Positions 1-14,700 of a stretch of DNA of 64,000 nt are shown one piece after another. Under the pieces are notes generated by a model. The model was not told where the DNA came from and ran no database searches. It worked only from the letters and a program-made list of their open reading frames with translations. The DNA comes from Liolophura sinensis (lineage: Eukaryota; Mollusca; Polyplacophora; Chitonida; Chitonidae), in NCBI RefSeq assembly GCF_032854445.1, contig NC_088301.1, positions 56,680,512 through 56,744,511 of the forward strand. The letters run 5' to 3'. Position 1 is the stretch's first letter; each line of letters begins with the position of its first letter. The position numbers and the translations under genes were made by a program.

Positions 1-563
1 CTATCCATTAGTCTGCAAACTGTTTCTATTCGAATGACATAAACAGCTCTTATAAATAACTATGAGCTCAATCTACAACAGAGTTATTTTATTTACAATC
101 AGCTGGACCAAATTCTCTTTTCAGTCAACATGTAAACAAAATTCTAGCAATGCAGTGTTGTTACATGAATGGAAAATTGTCCAAATTATTTCAGTACAGA
201 AAGTTATCGTCAACAAGCGATGGCACTCCTGCTTTTAGCTCTTAAAATAAGAATGAGATTTCTAGTTATTTGATGTTATAGACATTTTCCAGTTAGTAAC
301 AATTTGTAATAAAGTCTGATGATTTATTTGAATGTGTTGAGAATTTATTACCTGTTATGTCAGTTTTATGGTTAATTGCAGACAGCCATGTTGTTGTAAA
401 GTTATTATCTTGCACTATAACCTTCCCAATTTTTCTTAAATGTATAGACTTCTAAAGTGCCATACTAAGTTTTATACATGAACTACTTTAATAAAAAGAA
501 TCCAGTTTACATTTTATGTTGCATTGTTATCTTGTCTATACCAGTAACAAAAATGAATAAATA

Positions 564-785
564 TTGGGGGTTGGAAGACTTTTTTGTGAACTACATAATA
601 AGCCGAGACACAGGTCAGTATCAATGCCCTCTAACCCAGCTGCTGATAATCAAATAGCGTACACATCATTCAGATATCCACATGGTGGTGTTCTCAGAAG
701 TTTAAATACCTCGCCTTTGGGGAGGCGATATTCAAGAGCATCTAAATTCGCACTGAAGGAAATCATTAAAAATGCAAAACTATAG
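564..785 (+). CDS. Possible 3'-terminal coding exon of a plus-strand gene (partial)
   Basis: This open frame ends at a TAG at 783-785 and has a plausible coding composition: polar, rich in Ser, Arg and Pro, with a basic end (KEIIKNAKL). It could be the disordered C-terminal tail of a protein whose other exons lie left of the window. A pyrimidine-rich stretch ending in AG at 543 and an AG at 614 could serve as acceptors. A second frame through 545-655 is also open, so the true frame is not settled. An AATAAA at 1077-1082 would give a 3' UTR of about 300 bases. I do not recognise the protein. If real, the gene converges on the Tudor gene. Confidence 0.3.
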   Translation: MGVGRLFCELHNKPRHRSVSMPSNPAADNQIAYTSFRYPHGGVLRSLNTSPLGRRYSRASKFALKEIIKNAKL

Positions 786-2636
786 CACACATTCGGCTGG
801 TTTTCCCTCAAAGTAAAACTGCACATGAACTTTTATCAAAATCTGATAATATTTGGAACATCAACCACTATCAGAATCTGGTGTATTGTTAAATATGCAA
901 ATCTTATGCATGAATCTGGCATGCTTTTGTACCTGATCTGAAAGGCCAAAAAATGAATGTCATGATTCTTCTGAAATGAGTTTACAATATACAGAAAACC
1001 TGATCGACAGCCAAACAGAATCAATGAAATCAATGAATATTAAAGTCTTTTTGTACAGATCCCACTGGTATTCAACAATAAACTGAACATAGTTACACAA
1101 AAGGAGCCTGCACATGTGTTTCGGGTATTTGTACAGAGGAACGAGAGGCAATCATGCAAGCCCAGATGGAAAGAGTCCAGGAGCTGCTTTGGTTGTCTTA
1201 AGGCACAAACATTGCAGTAAAATTACAGCACCTATAAGAAAACATCTGCAGATGCCTTTCACATCAACCTTAGCAATTTAGCTTTTTTTTTTCAAATTCC
1301 CACATTATTGGAATTGAGGCAAATAATGTAACCATTTGGCTTGTTGGGAAAACTGTCACAATGAGTACTGGGGAGGGAAAGAAGCCACTGGAGGCAGACA
1401 ACTAGAGAGGAGACAAACCTGCATGGTTATTGTTTGGACATATTCACTTAATCACAGTTGTGGTGTCAAGTGATTTTCAGTGCTAAGAAGTCATTTTGAT
1501 CCACTGTCTACTTTCAGACACTCAGCAAAGCTGCAACCATAAAATCAACAACCACATAGCACTGAAACAGAGCTGAGCTGTGTGGCACTGTGAAGAAAAG
1601 TCCAATATTGTACAATACACTATTAAACAATCTGATGTCTTTGAATAATGATCAGTTTAAGGCAACGCCTTATTGTAGTCATAAAGCTCAAAGTATTGCA
1701 CAGAAGTCACACAGAACATTCTGGGACATCTGCATGGTATTGTGCAGTAACTGTTGAGTGCCCTGCTATAAAATGTCTTGATTTGTAGTAAATAATGCTT
1801 GCAACTTCAAAAATATAGGGATTATCCTGCTGGTGACTTGGTTACTGCCAAATAACAAAGCAACTTAGAAATGTTTCGACAAGAAATTCATGTCAATAAT
1901 TTACCACAGGCAGGAAAAAATAAATTTGCAAATAATTTATACAAAGAGACAGAATATTAAAAAAAGAAAATCAATCTGAAATGTTTATTAAACCCAAAAT
2001 AAATACAGCATGTAAAATAAGAAGCAAAGAAACTGAAGGAATAACACTCATGGTGTCAAAATCAAAAAAGCAGTGTTCAATACATCAAGTTGAATAAAAA
2101 AAAATTGCGATGTGTAATATAAATAAGACGATTTTTCTTCTGCATATCAGCTAGCGCTAACTGTGTATTATCTTTAACATAATACAATGTATACCTAAAC
2201 GCAAGTCATAAAATTTACCCAGTGAAACAGCTATAAAGACAAATCTCGTGCAATGCTGTGAAAATATTCCAAAAAAGAAAGTTACTATGGTGTTAATATC
2301 TATAATTTACAACCAAAAAACAAAGAATCCTGACAAATGCTTTGCAACAGTGTCTGCACAAGGTATCAGTACATCATATCCTATTGGGTCAGTAATGCAT
2401 AACTCTGTAAATCACACAGCACCTTATGTCTCGTACAGTTTATCTGTAGACACAAATATTTTTGGCCAAATGAATAAAGTCAATACCCAATGGCCATTAG
2501 CACCATGACAACAACAGCGTCTCAGACATGTGAATTGTGATTTAAGAGCTGCAAACAATCCAATTCACAATGTAACTGTATCAGCCTTGCAACCTCGTAT
2601 CTCTTCTTGGCTGCAATCTTCACTCGCAAATTTTCC
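786..2636. other. Intergenic region and Tudor gene 3' UTR
   Basis: AT-rich sequence with no convincing exon. It should hold the 3' UTR of the minus-strand Tudor gene. The nearest good minus-strand AATAAA is at 1989-1984, giving a 3' UTR of about 650 bases. The open frame at 2248-2508 on the plus strand lies antisense to this UTR and looks like chance. Confidence 0.45.
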
Positions 2637-2769
2637 TCAGCTTTTTGTCTCTTTGTTTCTGGCCATAACCGGCTGAGAATAGCCAGCTGCGCATAATGCC
2701 TTAACAATACATCCACAGCTCCTGGACGGGTCAAACAGACTGAGCTCAAGACGAGTCATGTCCACAAAC
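2637..2769 (-). CDS. Tudor gene last coding exon
   Basis: The acceptor is CTGCTTTCAG. The exon encodes FVDMTRLELSLFDPS then IVKALCAAGYS, the closing strand (L-x-L-F-D-x-S) and helix of an extended Tudor domain. It ends NKETKS and TGA at 2637. Another minus frame here is longer (2522-2749), but it does not fit the domain or the splice site. Confidence 0.85.
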
Positions 2770-5700
2770 CTGAAAGCAGGGAAACCATTATGTCAGGACA
2801 TACAGGTATTCCACCAAACTGGCAATTACAGTCCATTTTCATTTCATATGTTCTATTAATATTATACGAATCAATTTCATTAAGCAGTAAACTGAGAAGA
2901 GGGTAGAGCATTTACCTTAACATTGATTCTAATACAAAAGACACTACAGCAAGTCATGACATGTTTACTTTTACAATAGTTACAGGGCATCAACAATGTA
3001 ACATCCCCTTATGTTATTGTCCATCAAATTGATGCAAACCTCACCTAATGACACAAAGTTCTTTCTGAGATCCCACATGTATTATCTGCCTTAAAATTGA
3101 TTCAAATACACATCACACTAAGTTGTTAAATTTCATGGCAACCAAACTAACACAGAGCATTAACAATGGAACATCCTCCTCGTGTTACTGTGCTGTACAT
3201 CTATTCAAAACCTGTGCTCAATACATGCACTACTCGTTGAGATACCACCCTTAGCATTTACCGTAACACCAATTCTGAAGTTGTGAATTTTGTAATTTAC
3301 GGTGATAAATTTGACACAGGCCATGAACGATGCACATTAATTTGCTTTACATCTACTCAAAACCTAAGATCAACATAGCTGATTTTGAGATACAACATTT
3401 ACTTTGATTGTAAATACACACAAGATAGTGAGTTATGAATTTTGTAATTTTATGATAATTTATTTGACACAGAATATCATCGATTCGCCATCCCCCTTGG
3501 GTAATTATGCAAATATGCTTCGCACGTATGCAAAACCAGAGCTCAATATGTAAAATACTTTCTAAGATACCACCCATAACATATACCTTAACATTTCTTC
3601 TGCTATTATTTGAAGCCGACAACATGACATTAGCTACACCTGTATTTTCACAGGTAAGCCAACAACAGTGATCATCTTCGATTCAAATCCTAATATACAC
3701 ACCTCTTACTGACAAAGGCAATAAGGGACTTCTCCAAGACAAGGTCCGAAAAACATCGACTGAAACAAAAATGATGATGACACTACAATTTAAATTAGCA
3801 GACATGGTTTAGCCTGATAGGACATCCATTGTGTACAGTATATATTTTTCATTTTCATTATTTCCTGGTTTACTTGAGTATTTGTTTTGAAAACTACCTG
3901 GATCATTCAAAAGTTATGCACATTCCTGGCTGTGCAGAACAATGTACTTCACAGCTTAATGACACTCTGATTTGGTAGCACAGCTACATGTGTACCAAGG
4001 AGCTTGTCTGCAGGACACACATGAATACAAAACTGAACTAATAACTCACATGGCATCATCTGTCCAGATGCTTTGTCCACTTACTGGCTCCACACCTTTC
4101 AGAGTACACTCTATTGCTTGAAATGGCAGTTGAAGAAACTGAGGCTCAATTGGGTGGATGCGTGCCATTGAAAGTACTTCTGCGTTACCAAAATCCAAGT
4201 AGAATACCTGCAACAATTGCATTTGCAAATGATCACCACTCCATGCCCCATTCCTCAAAATGGTAACTCACGACATTAATGTAAGGATTTCTACTAGAGG
4301 CTTTAACAAATACCTCCTACCAAACCTTTTAAACATGTCTAGCTTTAATTAACATATTATACCAAGCTTCAATTTTTTTTTTGTAAATTTAAGTAAATGT
4401 AAGTGGTAATTTAAACACCAATATGAAACATACACAATAAGTGATTGAGAAGTTCTCAGTGTAAGGTAGAGTGACCCAGTTTTTAAAACCTAATAACGTT
4501 ATTTTCAGACACAATTGTCCCCTTCTTGATGAGAAGCTATACTCATTTATGACCCATAATATCACCTGGATGTTGTCTAAGGGAGGATAACTCAGAGAGA
4601 TAATTCAATTTATTACACTACTGAGTACAGGAGCTGTATCACAGTTATCTTTCCTTAGACAACATCCAGAAGGCCATATATGCCTATCTTGGTCATGGGC
4701 CATAACCGCATATTGTTTTCCATTACCACTGCAGTGATGGACTATATAAACCCTTCAGAACACCGAACTTTGCTCAACCAAAAAAATGAACAAACTTATC
4801 ATTCATCCCTTGTATATAATGACATGTCCCTTTGCACACTGCTTGCTTCTACATTTCATCACCTGGATGATTCTTTCTCAATTTTCTGTTCAGGCAACAT
4901 TTATTGTTAACAGGGTCAATTGCCACAGACAACAATCACTTTGGATAACGTGGTCAGGTTATATCAATATCAAATGATGAGTGTGGGCAGAACAGAAGCA
5001 TGATAATTGATAAATCCTTGTAGATGTACATGTTTGAACTAAGTGCAGTGGCCAGTCATGCGCAATGTTCCTAATACATGAACAGTTTTCTGAGGTGACA
5101 GGCATTTGTGTCCCATCTCTTCACAGTACTGCCTCTTCCACAATTTACCTTCACATTTTTCTCGTTCTCGCTGAAGATGACTTTCGCTCTATACCACTTG
5201 TCATCACAGGTGAACCTGGCAGCCACGATCTCTCCAATGGCTGGTAACAGCATCTTGTTGCCCTTGAATTGACAACTATTGTAATGTGTCCTGCAAGACA
5301 TTTTATATTTAACAGTTGATATTTGCTAGTTTGAAAATTTTTATATTGTTATATCCCTATCTGGATCTGGTCTATAAAGTCATCACAGTGATCTTAAAAG
5401 TGTAAAAATAAAATCCATTAAAGCTGTTACCTTGCTTACAGCGATACCAGTTGTCAAGCATTAAGGCCCAATGGAATGTCAAGTAACAAAACACTATGAA
5501 AGTAATGCACTGAAGTAATTTGCCATGATAGGAAAAATTTAGCTTTGGAAAACATGTTTACCGACAGATGGTAACACACATAACAACGTGTAGCTTTATT
5601 TAACTGCCGAAGTACACAGACATTAGGAAATTCAACCTGCATGTACAAGTTGTAACAGTATTTACAAAAACAGGTAACATGGAGAAAAAGCATGACAAAA

Positions 5701-8700
5701 ATGGAAAATAATCAACTGGGTTTGAACACCACAATACCAGATATCACATACAATGAGTCTAGTGCTGAAAACAACCACAGCATCTTGATTGAGTTAGGCC
5801 TTGGCGATCAGCGCACCTAGTTAAGTATGCAAATTTCAGGTTGCTCGACACATGGTGTGCAATCACCCCACTCTAGTGTCCCATCTGCTTTGCCTCGGCT
5901 CACTTGAGTTTTCAGAGCAGGCAGAGTAAACAGAGTGCACGCAGGTGATAGGAAATGCTAGGAGCCTTTAAAGATATGAAATTTTGGTCTGAATAGTTAA
6001 AAGGAATATGCAGTGTTGTGTGTCGTTTTCTTTTAAAAAAAAAGTCTTCAGTCTTAAGTCATGGCGTATGATTTCGTTGTTACTTTTCTGTGTGGCATCC
6101 TAAAGCCTGTCTCTTTCTTACGGGCACGTAAGGTCTAGAGCTGAATAGAAACTGTAAACTGTGATATTTCTTTAATGGTTGAATTTGGCCTAATAAAAGG
6201 AACATGTTTTGCGCTCATCGTGACTCAAGGCACATGTGTGGATAGACATTTTTTGTATGTTTCGCCATGACTTTGGACTTATATTCCTGATAGCACAGGG
6301 GTATGGGGGAATACCGTCGGGATTGTTGAGAATTACCCTTCATTTATGTGCTAACATGCAGTACATGTATAGTAATACACAGTTACGTTCAAAGTCTATG
6401 TTAAATGCACAAACTTACATTTCTATTTCTGAAGTAGGGTCATTTAAACATATCTTGTGAGAAAACTATTGATCACAGCTCAAATCCGTCGGCATAGTGC
6501 CGAAAGAGCATGTTGTGGGCTGCAATCTGGTGCAAGTTTCACATTTCTAGCTACCATAGTTTTCGAGTTACAGGCCACTGAAATTACATAACTGAAAACT
6601 TAAGTTTTTTGACCACAGTTACAAAGATAGGCAAAATCAGTGTCTTGGCCAGGACTGAAAAAGTGCCAGTACACTATCCCAGCCAACTCAGGCCGGGGTC
6701 CGGGCCTGCCTAGGTCAGTGGAAGCTCTGGGTTCTGAAACGGCTGGACATGCATTCTAAGAATTTTCTGGATCTAATTATCAAAAAAACTCAACCATACC
6801 ATATGCTATTATTCCCTTGCTTAACAAATAACTAGGGAAAATGTTAAAGATAACAAATATCATTTATTATGTTTGTTTACATAAAAAATCAATAAAAGTT
6901 TAAAATCAATAAGAACTCTTCTGAAATCCCACCATGTTCAATCAAGCTTACATGTCCTTGGCTTGGTGCAGTGAGTAATGAATACATGTATTTATTTTTC
7001 ATGCACGTACACAAACACACATAAAACATAAGCATCTTTTTAAACATTTTTTCTCAAGCAAGTGTTCCTGTTTGTGCTGTGAAAATGCCCCATAACAGCC
7101 ACACTTGCTCAAACAATTAAACGTTAATACAAAAATGTCTCAACATCCAAATGTATCATCAGCAAAAAGCTCCAGTTAAGAAAATATACAATGTGACTAC
7201 ACTTCCTAAAGCAAGTGATAAAATGAAAGTGTCTCAACATCCAAATGTATCATCAGCAAATGATATGCTCCTCTAAAATTATTTAAGCTCCAGTTAAGAC
7301 AATATACAATGTGACTACACTTCCTCAAGCAAGTATTAAGATGAAAGTGTCTCAACATCCAAATGTATCATCAGCAAATGATATGCTCCTCTAAAATTAT
7401 TTAAGCTCCAGTTAAGACAACATACAGTGTGACTACACTTCCTCAAACAAGTATTAAGATGAAAGTGTCTCTACACCCAAATGTATCATCAGCAAATGAT
7501 ATGCTCCTCCAAAATTATTTAAGCACCAGTTAAGACAACATACAGTGTGACTACACTTCCTCAAGCAAGTATTAAGATGAAAGTGTCTCAACATCTAAAT
7601 GTATCACCAGCAAATGATATGCTCCTCCAAAATTATTTAAGCACTAGTTAAGACAACATACAGTGTGACTACACTTCCTCAAGCAAGTATTAAGATGAAA
7701 GTGTCTCAACATCCAAATGTATCATCAGCAAATGATATGCTCCTCTAAAATTATTTAAGCTCCAGTTAAGACAATATACAATGTGACTACACTTCCTCAA
7801 GCAAGTATTAAGATGAAAGTGTCTCAACATCCAAATGTATCACCAGCAAATGATATGCTCCTCCAAAATTATTTAAGCACCAGTTAAGACAACATACAGT
7901 GTGACTACACTTCCTCAAGCAAGTATTAAGATGAAAGTGTCTCAACATCCAAATGTATCATCAGCAAATGATATGCTCCTCCAAAATTATTTAAGCTCCA
8001 GTTACGACAACATACAGTGTGACTACACTTTCTCAAGCAAGTATTAAGATGAAAGTGTCTCAACATCCAAATGTATCATCAGCAAATGATATGCTCCTCC
8101 AAAATTATTTAAGCACTGGTTAAGACAACATACAGTGTGACTACACTTCCTCAAGCAAGTATTAAGATGAAAGTGTCTCAACATCCAAATGTATCATCAG
8201 CAAATTATATGCTCCTCTAAAATTATTTAAGCGCCGGTTAAGAAAACATACAGTGTGACTACACTTCCTCAAGCAAGTATTAAGATGAAAGTGTCTCAAC
8301 ATCCAAATGTATCATCAGCAAATGATATGCTCCTCCAAAATTATTTAAGCACTGGTTAAGACAACATACAGTGTGACTACACTTCCTCAAGCAAGTATTA
8401 AGATGAAAGTGTCTCAACATCCAAATGTATCATCAGCAAATGATATGCTCCTCTAAAATTATTTAAGCACCAGTTAAGAGAACATACCGTGTGACTATAC
8501 ACCCCTCCTTCATTATTACGTGCTTGTTGGGGGACAAATCCACCGACCGTGTTATAAATCAAGTGTAATCTATGTGGTCACTGCCCATTGCCTATATGTA
8601 CCAGTAGGCCTACAGGTCCTACGAGCAATCACAATGGGAAAAGACAGTTGCCAGTCAAGATTCTTGTATTTTATAACATACTAGTAAATGGAATTGTTTA

Positions 8701-11700
8701 TAACAAATGAATTTCTCTGAAGTCTGTATAGTTTTTGTTTTATTTTTTTTTATTTGCAGTTCTGTTAAACACTGTTTCAACATGGTCTGTCCTTGTTTCA
8801 GCTGCCCCAATTACAGGACAACCAAGCTAAAATTCTCAGTTTAGATCACTTACGATGTTTGTTATGACCTCACAAGTCACTCTTGGTTAAAGGTGGAAAA
8901 TGAAATTAGCTTTAGGCTTCGCCAAACTTACAAAATGTCAAGGTGGTGGACAACTCACATGTTTATGGCATGACGAGAACTAAGTCCCAAACATACTTAA
9001 TAAATTGAAAATATCACTCAAGTTTATTACACAAACTGAAATATTCCAGTACAATTCATACATTTACTATTAAAAAGAGGAAAACAAAATCTCCACTTAA
9101 TTGTTCGTGCAAAATTTCGTACTTTTTTTCATATTTACTGCCTGCCCGTTATGTCTGTGGCGGGTGGTTGATCTATTAGCCCAAAGCTAAGCTGTACGTT
9201 CCTAGTGTAAAGCCCAGCTTCTCTCATACAGACTTCCACGCAGACAATTTCACTAAAAAAAAAACGGCTCGAACCCTACCTTAGTTTTGCTATCCACCCA
9301 TACTCTAAAGTGCCCAAAATGTTACATGTCAAAGCCAGTTCCGTCTTTTGAAGGTAATCAATCTTTAAACTTTCAAATCAGACAACACAACTCAACGTCT
9401 GCCATCTTTTCTTTTTTCAACCTGAGGCAAGATAACAGGCCATGAAAATTTTATCTTACCCAACAGTCTCAGAATTCTCAAAGCACATAATACACAACAG
9501 AAGAACAAACACAAGCGATAACAGCCTACATTAACATGTTGTGCAAAGTTTTATCATCCGAATGAGCCCCTGCTTGGCAATAAGCCATTATTTCCCTTGG
9601 CTTTACTCTCCAGCTCCCACAAGCGTTTCTTCTGTTTGATTGGATTATAAAACATATTCATGATATCACTGATTAAATGCTATGCATATTTATATATAAG
9701 AGGAAAATTCCTTGTGATTTTTTTGACACCCATCTTTCTGCCCATCTTCACAATGTCTTTCTGTCTCCTTGTGGGAATTGCCCATCCTACAGACAGACGA
9801 TCTGGTCGCCGGCTATGAACCTGGGCAAAATCCGAAAGCAGATTAGGAATCAGCATTGCCAAATACTGGATTTGAACTCCAGGCTGCTATGACTGGTAGA
9901 CTGGTGTCATTGAAGAAAAAAAGAGAACAAAGATTGGCAAGAATCAACATGATTTGAACCGGTGACTACTAGGGGCCATGTTCACCGAGGCAAAAAAGAT
10001 GTTCATTGGGGCAGTAAAAAGAACAAAAAATAACAAAAAACAACTGCTCTCAAATAGCTGAGAGATTGTTCCTTTGATCTACTACTCCTGTCTCCAGACT
10101 GAATAAGAATACAGGCCCTGTATCCAGCACTCTACAGTGAACAGGTTTCATGCAGTCTAGCACGAAGATCTTGTGTTATTTGAATGAGACATCTTGTCAA
10201 TGTTTGTATGTATGTTTGGACGTCAAGCAGTACTAGACTTATGTGTTTATATAAGCCTCTTGAGCAGTTTTTAGACTTGACCTACTTTTAAGCTAATTTC
10301 ATTGGTCAGTTACAGCACAACTTACACACCCAACAAAAAGCTTTTGTACAATATAGGTACGGCAATCCACCTAAAACCTGCAAGTGAAATTTCATCAATA
10401 TAAAGATCATTAGCCTATTCACGGAAAAAGATGCTTTAAGCTTATCAATAAAATTCAAAATGGCTACTAAATCATGTGACTGGCCAAACAAAACAAAACA
10501 CCAAAGCTGCTTCATATGTTGACTATTAAAAATGCCAAGTTTTTTTTTCTACCTTTAGCAGTTTTGGAGATATTGCAATTTTACATGCTGACCATGCATT
10601 TAAATAACAAGTTTTTAAACACATTTCAATGAAAAAACTATCAGTAGTAGCTCTGCGGTCATACAGTCGAAAACGAAGATCTGTGGTTGATCTATCTACT
10701 GACCAATTTTCAGCTTCATAGCTATCACAGTGTCCGGCAACATGACATTTGAAAAATGAGACTGAAATGAGATGTAACTACAATTTAAAAAAAAACTATA
10801 TATTGTAGGGAAAAAACTAAAACCGCAGTTGTATTCAGCAGGCCAAACTTCATCTAACTCCTATCTTGCTTTTTCAAAATTCATTCACAGATCATCACAA
10901 GGCCAAAGCAACCAATAGCAAGCTTCCACATTTCTCGACCAATTTACATAAAATTTTCAACCTTGATACCCCCAGTAGTTTCGTACATGCACATCAACTT
11001 TCAATGCAATCGGATCAGCGGTTTTGGAGAAGAAATTTTTTTTAGATTTCCAGACTGCCCCAAAACAACAGAAAAGTGGGTCACAGGTGGGTAAAGTTTT
11101 ACACTACAGCAGGTGACCTAAGAGATTTGGTAATGAACTTGTGTAATGAAGGTAACAGCTGTGACATGCAGTTTTCTCACAAAATGAAAAAAAAAAATAA
11201 TCTGAGCTTTGCTTGGAAACCCAGCACCACCTAAATAAATGCTTACACAAGAATATTCCCATTTACATGGATATGGTAGACATACACGTAGGAATGATAC
11301 TGGCAATCAAGATACATGTACCATGGCATCTGCGAAAAGTCTTGGCAAATTGTCACCTCTGTATTAATGTATTCACCAAGAAACTGTAGCTGCATATACA
11401 AAACAAATTTCCAAGGCTCCATTTTATCTATTATTGGTTTATAACTGCCTAATCTTGTTCTGTGCAATCTTAAATTTGTTCTGTTTTCAAAAAGCACATT
11501 TACATGTACTGAGAGCAGTTTTTTCACCAGTATATGTCTCTGGCTGAGACGTATCCATGTGTATCATTGTTTCCTTTCAAAGCCTTCTGGACATAATATG
11601 GACTATAACAAACATACTGATACATATAACACTGGCATTACGCCATACACTGCAATTATCAGACAGACACACTAGTTTTGCCTTGTAAAACATTTACATG

Positions 11701-14700
11701 TGAACAAACCTATATACTTCTGATTCTGTGAGCCTAACCAGTTAGTTTACAGGCTAATGAGTAAACAAAGGCAACCTGTGATGTAAACTGATCCCTGTAA
11801 TAAAACTGTTAGGCTTGATGGTTGTCTAAGTTCTCACAAATATGATGACTGCACAAATGTTTGAAAAAAATGGAGTATAGTTTGCACAAATTTGAAAAGG
11901 CTGAAAAATTTTTCCAATGAGAATAATACAAAAGAAACTACACAGCAGGTCTATTCCTAAGAGACACATCAATGTCAGGTGTATCCCCACTTGGACTCTC
12001 AGGTGCACATTGGCATGATTTCACAAGATGTGCTTCAGTACCTGTACAGAAATTATCAATTAACAAGATGAAGGGACAGGACATCTCACAGTGACACCTT
12101 ATAGGTAATAGTCCTTGTACATTATCACAACAATTACATCTAAACCACAGCTATTTTTACTAAAATTTCTTCTTCACTTACTTTTTCTAGAATGACAAGT
12201 GTTTTCTTTGAATCGGACAGATAAGCAAAGTTAAAGAAAATGTCACTGTCAACACTCAACCACTTACGTCATGAAGTGTACCAGATCTGTCAAATCCATT
12301 TCAGAGTTAACTTCATCACCTGCAAAGCAAAGTAAATACTGATTAGCTTTGTTAGATCACGCACTGACAAACTTGTTTCTAGACAGAAAACCAATATAAT
12401 TCAGAGATCGGTCAGCAGAATTGAGTGGTGAGTGGCTATAAAACGAATCTGCTTTCTTCAAATCTTAATGTGTAAGCAGGGAATTTCTGTTTAATGGGAG
12501 TGACATTTGAAGAATTCTTAAAAAGGTGCAACATACAGATACAACTAAGTCCATGATATGGGTGGAAGACAAGTGGTCTTTGATGATGGTAAACTGCGTA
12601 AAATGCCACTTAACTGTTACTTATTGTCACTAAGTCCCCACAAAAGTAATGGGGGAATCTACAAATCAAACACTTTACCAGTACGGTACCATCTGAAGCA
12701 CAGAGCTGGATACGAATGTGGCCTTGTTGGCATGTGAAACAAGTTCGCATGAACTCCTGTACACTTTACAAATCCAAAACTTCACTATCTTAATTCTTCA
12801 ACCTCTGGAACCACCTCTGCAGCCCATATTTTGAAACATTCTGAGATAACTATGTGGTGTGGGAAAATAATGTACATAGTTTTATGAAGTTTGCATCTTT
12901 CATGACGCCCATCAAATCATTTTTAATATCATTCTCATAATAATTATATGCATAAATTCCACTGAAAAATGTACTTTAATGGTTGAAAAGGTTGAAGATT
13001 TATAGTAGCTAGTTCTTCCTTAAATCAAATAACACTTTTACACCCTCAGCAACCATTTATCTCCAATTCATTTAAATTTCATCACAGAATTTATCATATT
13101 GAATCTGCAATTCAGGGTTCCATCAGGTTCAAAATGGTTATCGAATACAAGTCCAGTCTCGTCAGCTATGAATATTTAATGACACTAACTGTTAGAGTTT
13201 CCTCCAACTAAATGGGCAAAGTCAACCGCATTAGGTGGGTACTTGCTCAGTTAAAATGTTAATACTTTATTTAAAGGCTAACCACTATGCTGGAAAATAG
13301 AACCACTAGAACAAATTTACAGAACTTACTGGATCATAATGGCTCCATCTTTTCGCAACTCAAAGAGTAACTTTCAGTGTAATTTATGCATATTTTAAAA
13401 TTTATTTCGGAGAGAAAACATTGGTTTACCCCAAAACTGTAATATTATCAGTCTAGACAGTATAATGCCTTCAGAATATGACTATATAAACACCTTGCAA
13501 ACATGCAAATAGGTTGAAGAATTACAGTGCATCAAAATCTAGCGGTTTCTTAAGCTCCCAACAAAGAAGAGGAGGAGAAAAACATTTCACTTATTTAAAC
13601 AATATTAATTGTGGCTTTTCTCAGGACATCCACTTTATTTATCTATTTTATTGCTGTTTAACACTATACTTTGTCATCAGATCAACCCATTAGTCCGAAC
13701 ATCCCAAGGTCAAATGAGTTGAAATGAAACTACAGGACAACAGTCTTATAACTGGTGTCTGGTCACAAATATAATTAATGAACTACATTGTTGTACATGT
13801 ATGCCCATTGCTATTTTTCACATCATTCAGTGCTGAATTAATAGATTACAGCTTGTAAAGCAAAGAAACATACTGAGTGCAGAATATGAAGGTCTGCAAA
13901 GTGCAATTCCATACCTTGTGTTTCAGGATTCAATGATGCAGCCTCTGTGAGGTATCTGTTTCCCCATGGCAGATTGATGTAGAAGCAGTGTGGACTGTAA
14001 ATGGCTCTGATCTGCACACCCACCCAACGACCTTCCTCCGGCAGCGTGATGCTAAGCTCATTCTCCGTGTCCACATACACCTTCACTTGGTCCTGAGTGT
14101 ATGTACCTGTGGTTGTTTACACACAAACTTTCAAAGATGCACCACAACCCAAATGTGATCTTTCGCAAGAATCATTTCTAACCTTGTCACCACAGATCAA
14201 CGCAAGCCTTGTTGTAAGTAGCTAGGCTTTACTTTCAGTAGTGTTATTGATATACAATGTATGGATAGAAATTTATTATACATTGTCAGGCGTGCCAAAA
14301 ACTGGACTTCACTGACATTGTTTGCCGTTTCCCCACAACCACTTATTTACCGATTTAAAAGTTCACGCTGAGGCGGTACAATCAGCCTTTTCCTCTGTGT
14401 AAGCACTTGATGGAACACGAGAACTAAGCGAAGTATCAATAAATTATGACAGGTTCTGTTTCAGTTTGACAGCTGGAAGTTGTATCCTTAGAACCACTCT
14501 AGCGTAGCACAAGGGCTTTTATTTGCTACTAGTCGTGAAGAGCACTTAATGCCTAATTTATATTACACATTAAACTTTATTGCATCTACTAGAATGAGCT
14601 GATTCTTTCCATATTATTTTAGACTTCAGACAAAACCTGAAAGTCAACACATTATACGCATCCTGCTGCCATTTTTAAACATTTTTTTCTCATCAACTAT

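Larger units (their letters stand above)
5291..12267. other. Intron between Tudor exons 11 and 12
   Basis: A 7-kb intron holding the 118-bp satellite and the half foldback element. Degenerate interspersed-repeat-like sequence is suspected near 6480-6740 and 10640-11060. No exon with consistent phase was found. Confidence 0.7.

Noticed and set aside
2522-2749. Longer minus frame over the last Tudor exon
   Set aside because: It has an upstream stop before the acceptor and lacks the Tudor closing motif; the shorter frame fits both.
3587-3639. Extra Tudor exon (VANVMLSASNNSRRNVK)
   Set aside because: It fits the upstream GTAAGA donor but leaves in phase 0, whereas the last exon needs phase 2. 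Direct joining with the GTGTGT donor gives the canonical Tudor tail.
7133-8505. CRISPR-like array
   Set aside because: The 118-bp units are contiguous, without unique spacers, and the genome is clearly eukaryotic; it is an ordinary satellite.
11900-12043. Exon after a TTTCTGTACAG acceptor on the minus strand
   Set aside because: The only open frame does not match the phase 2 exit of exon 11, and exons 11 and 12 join perfectly without it.
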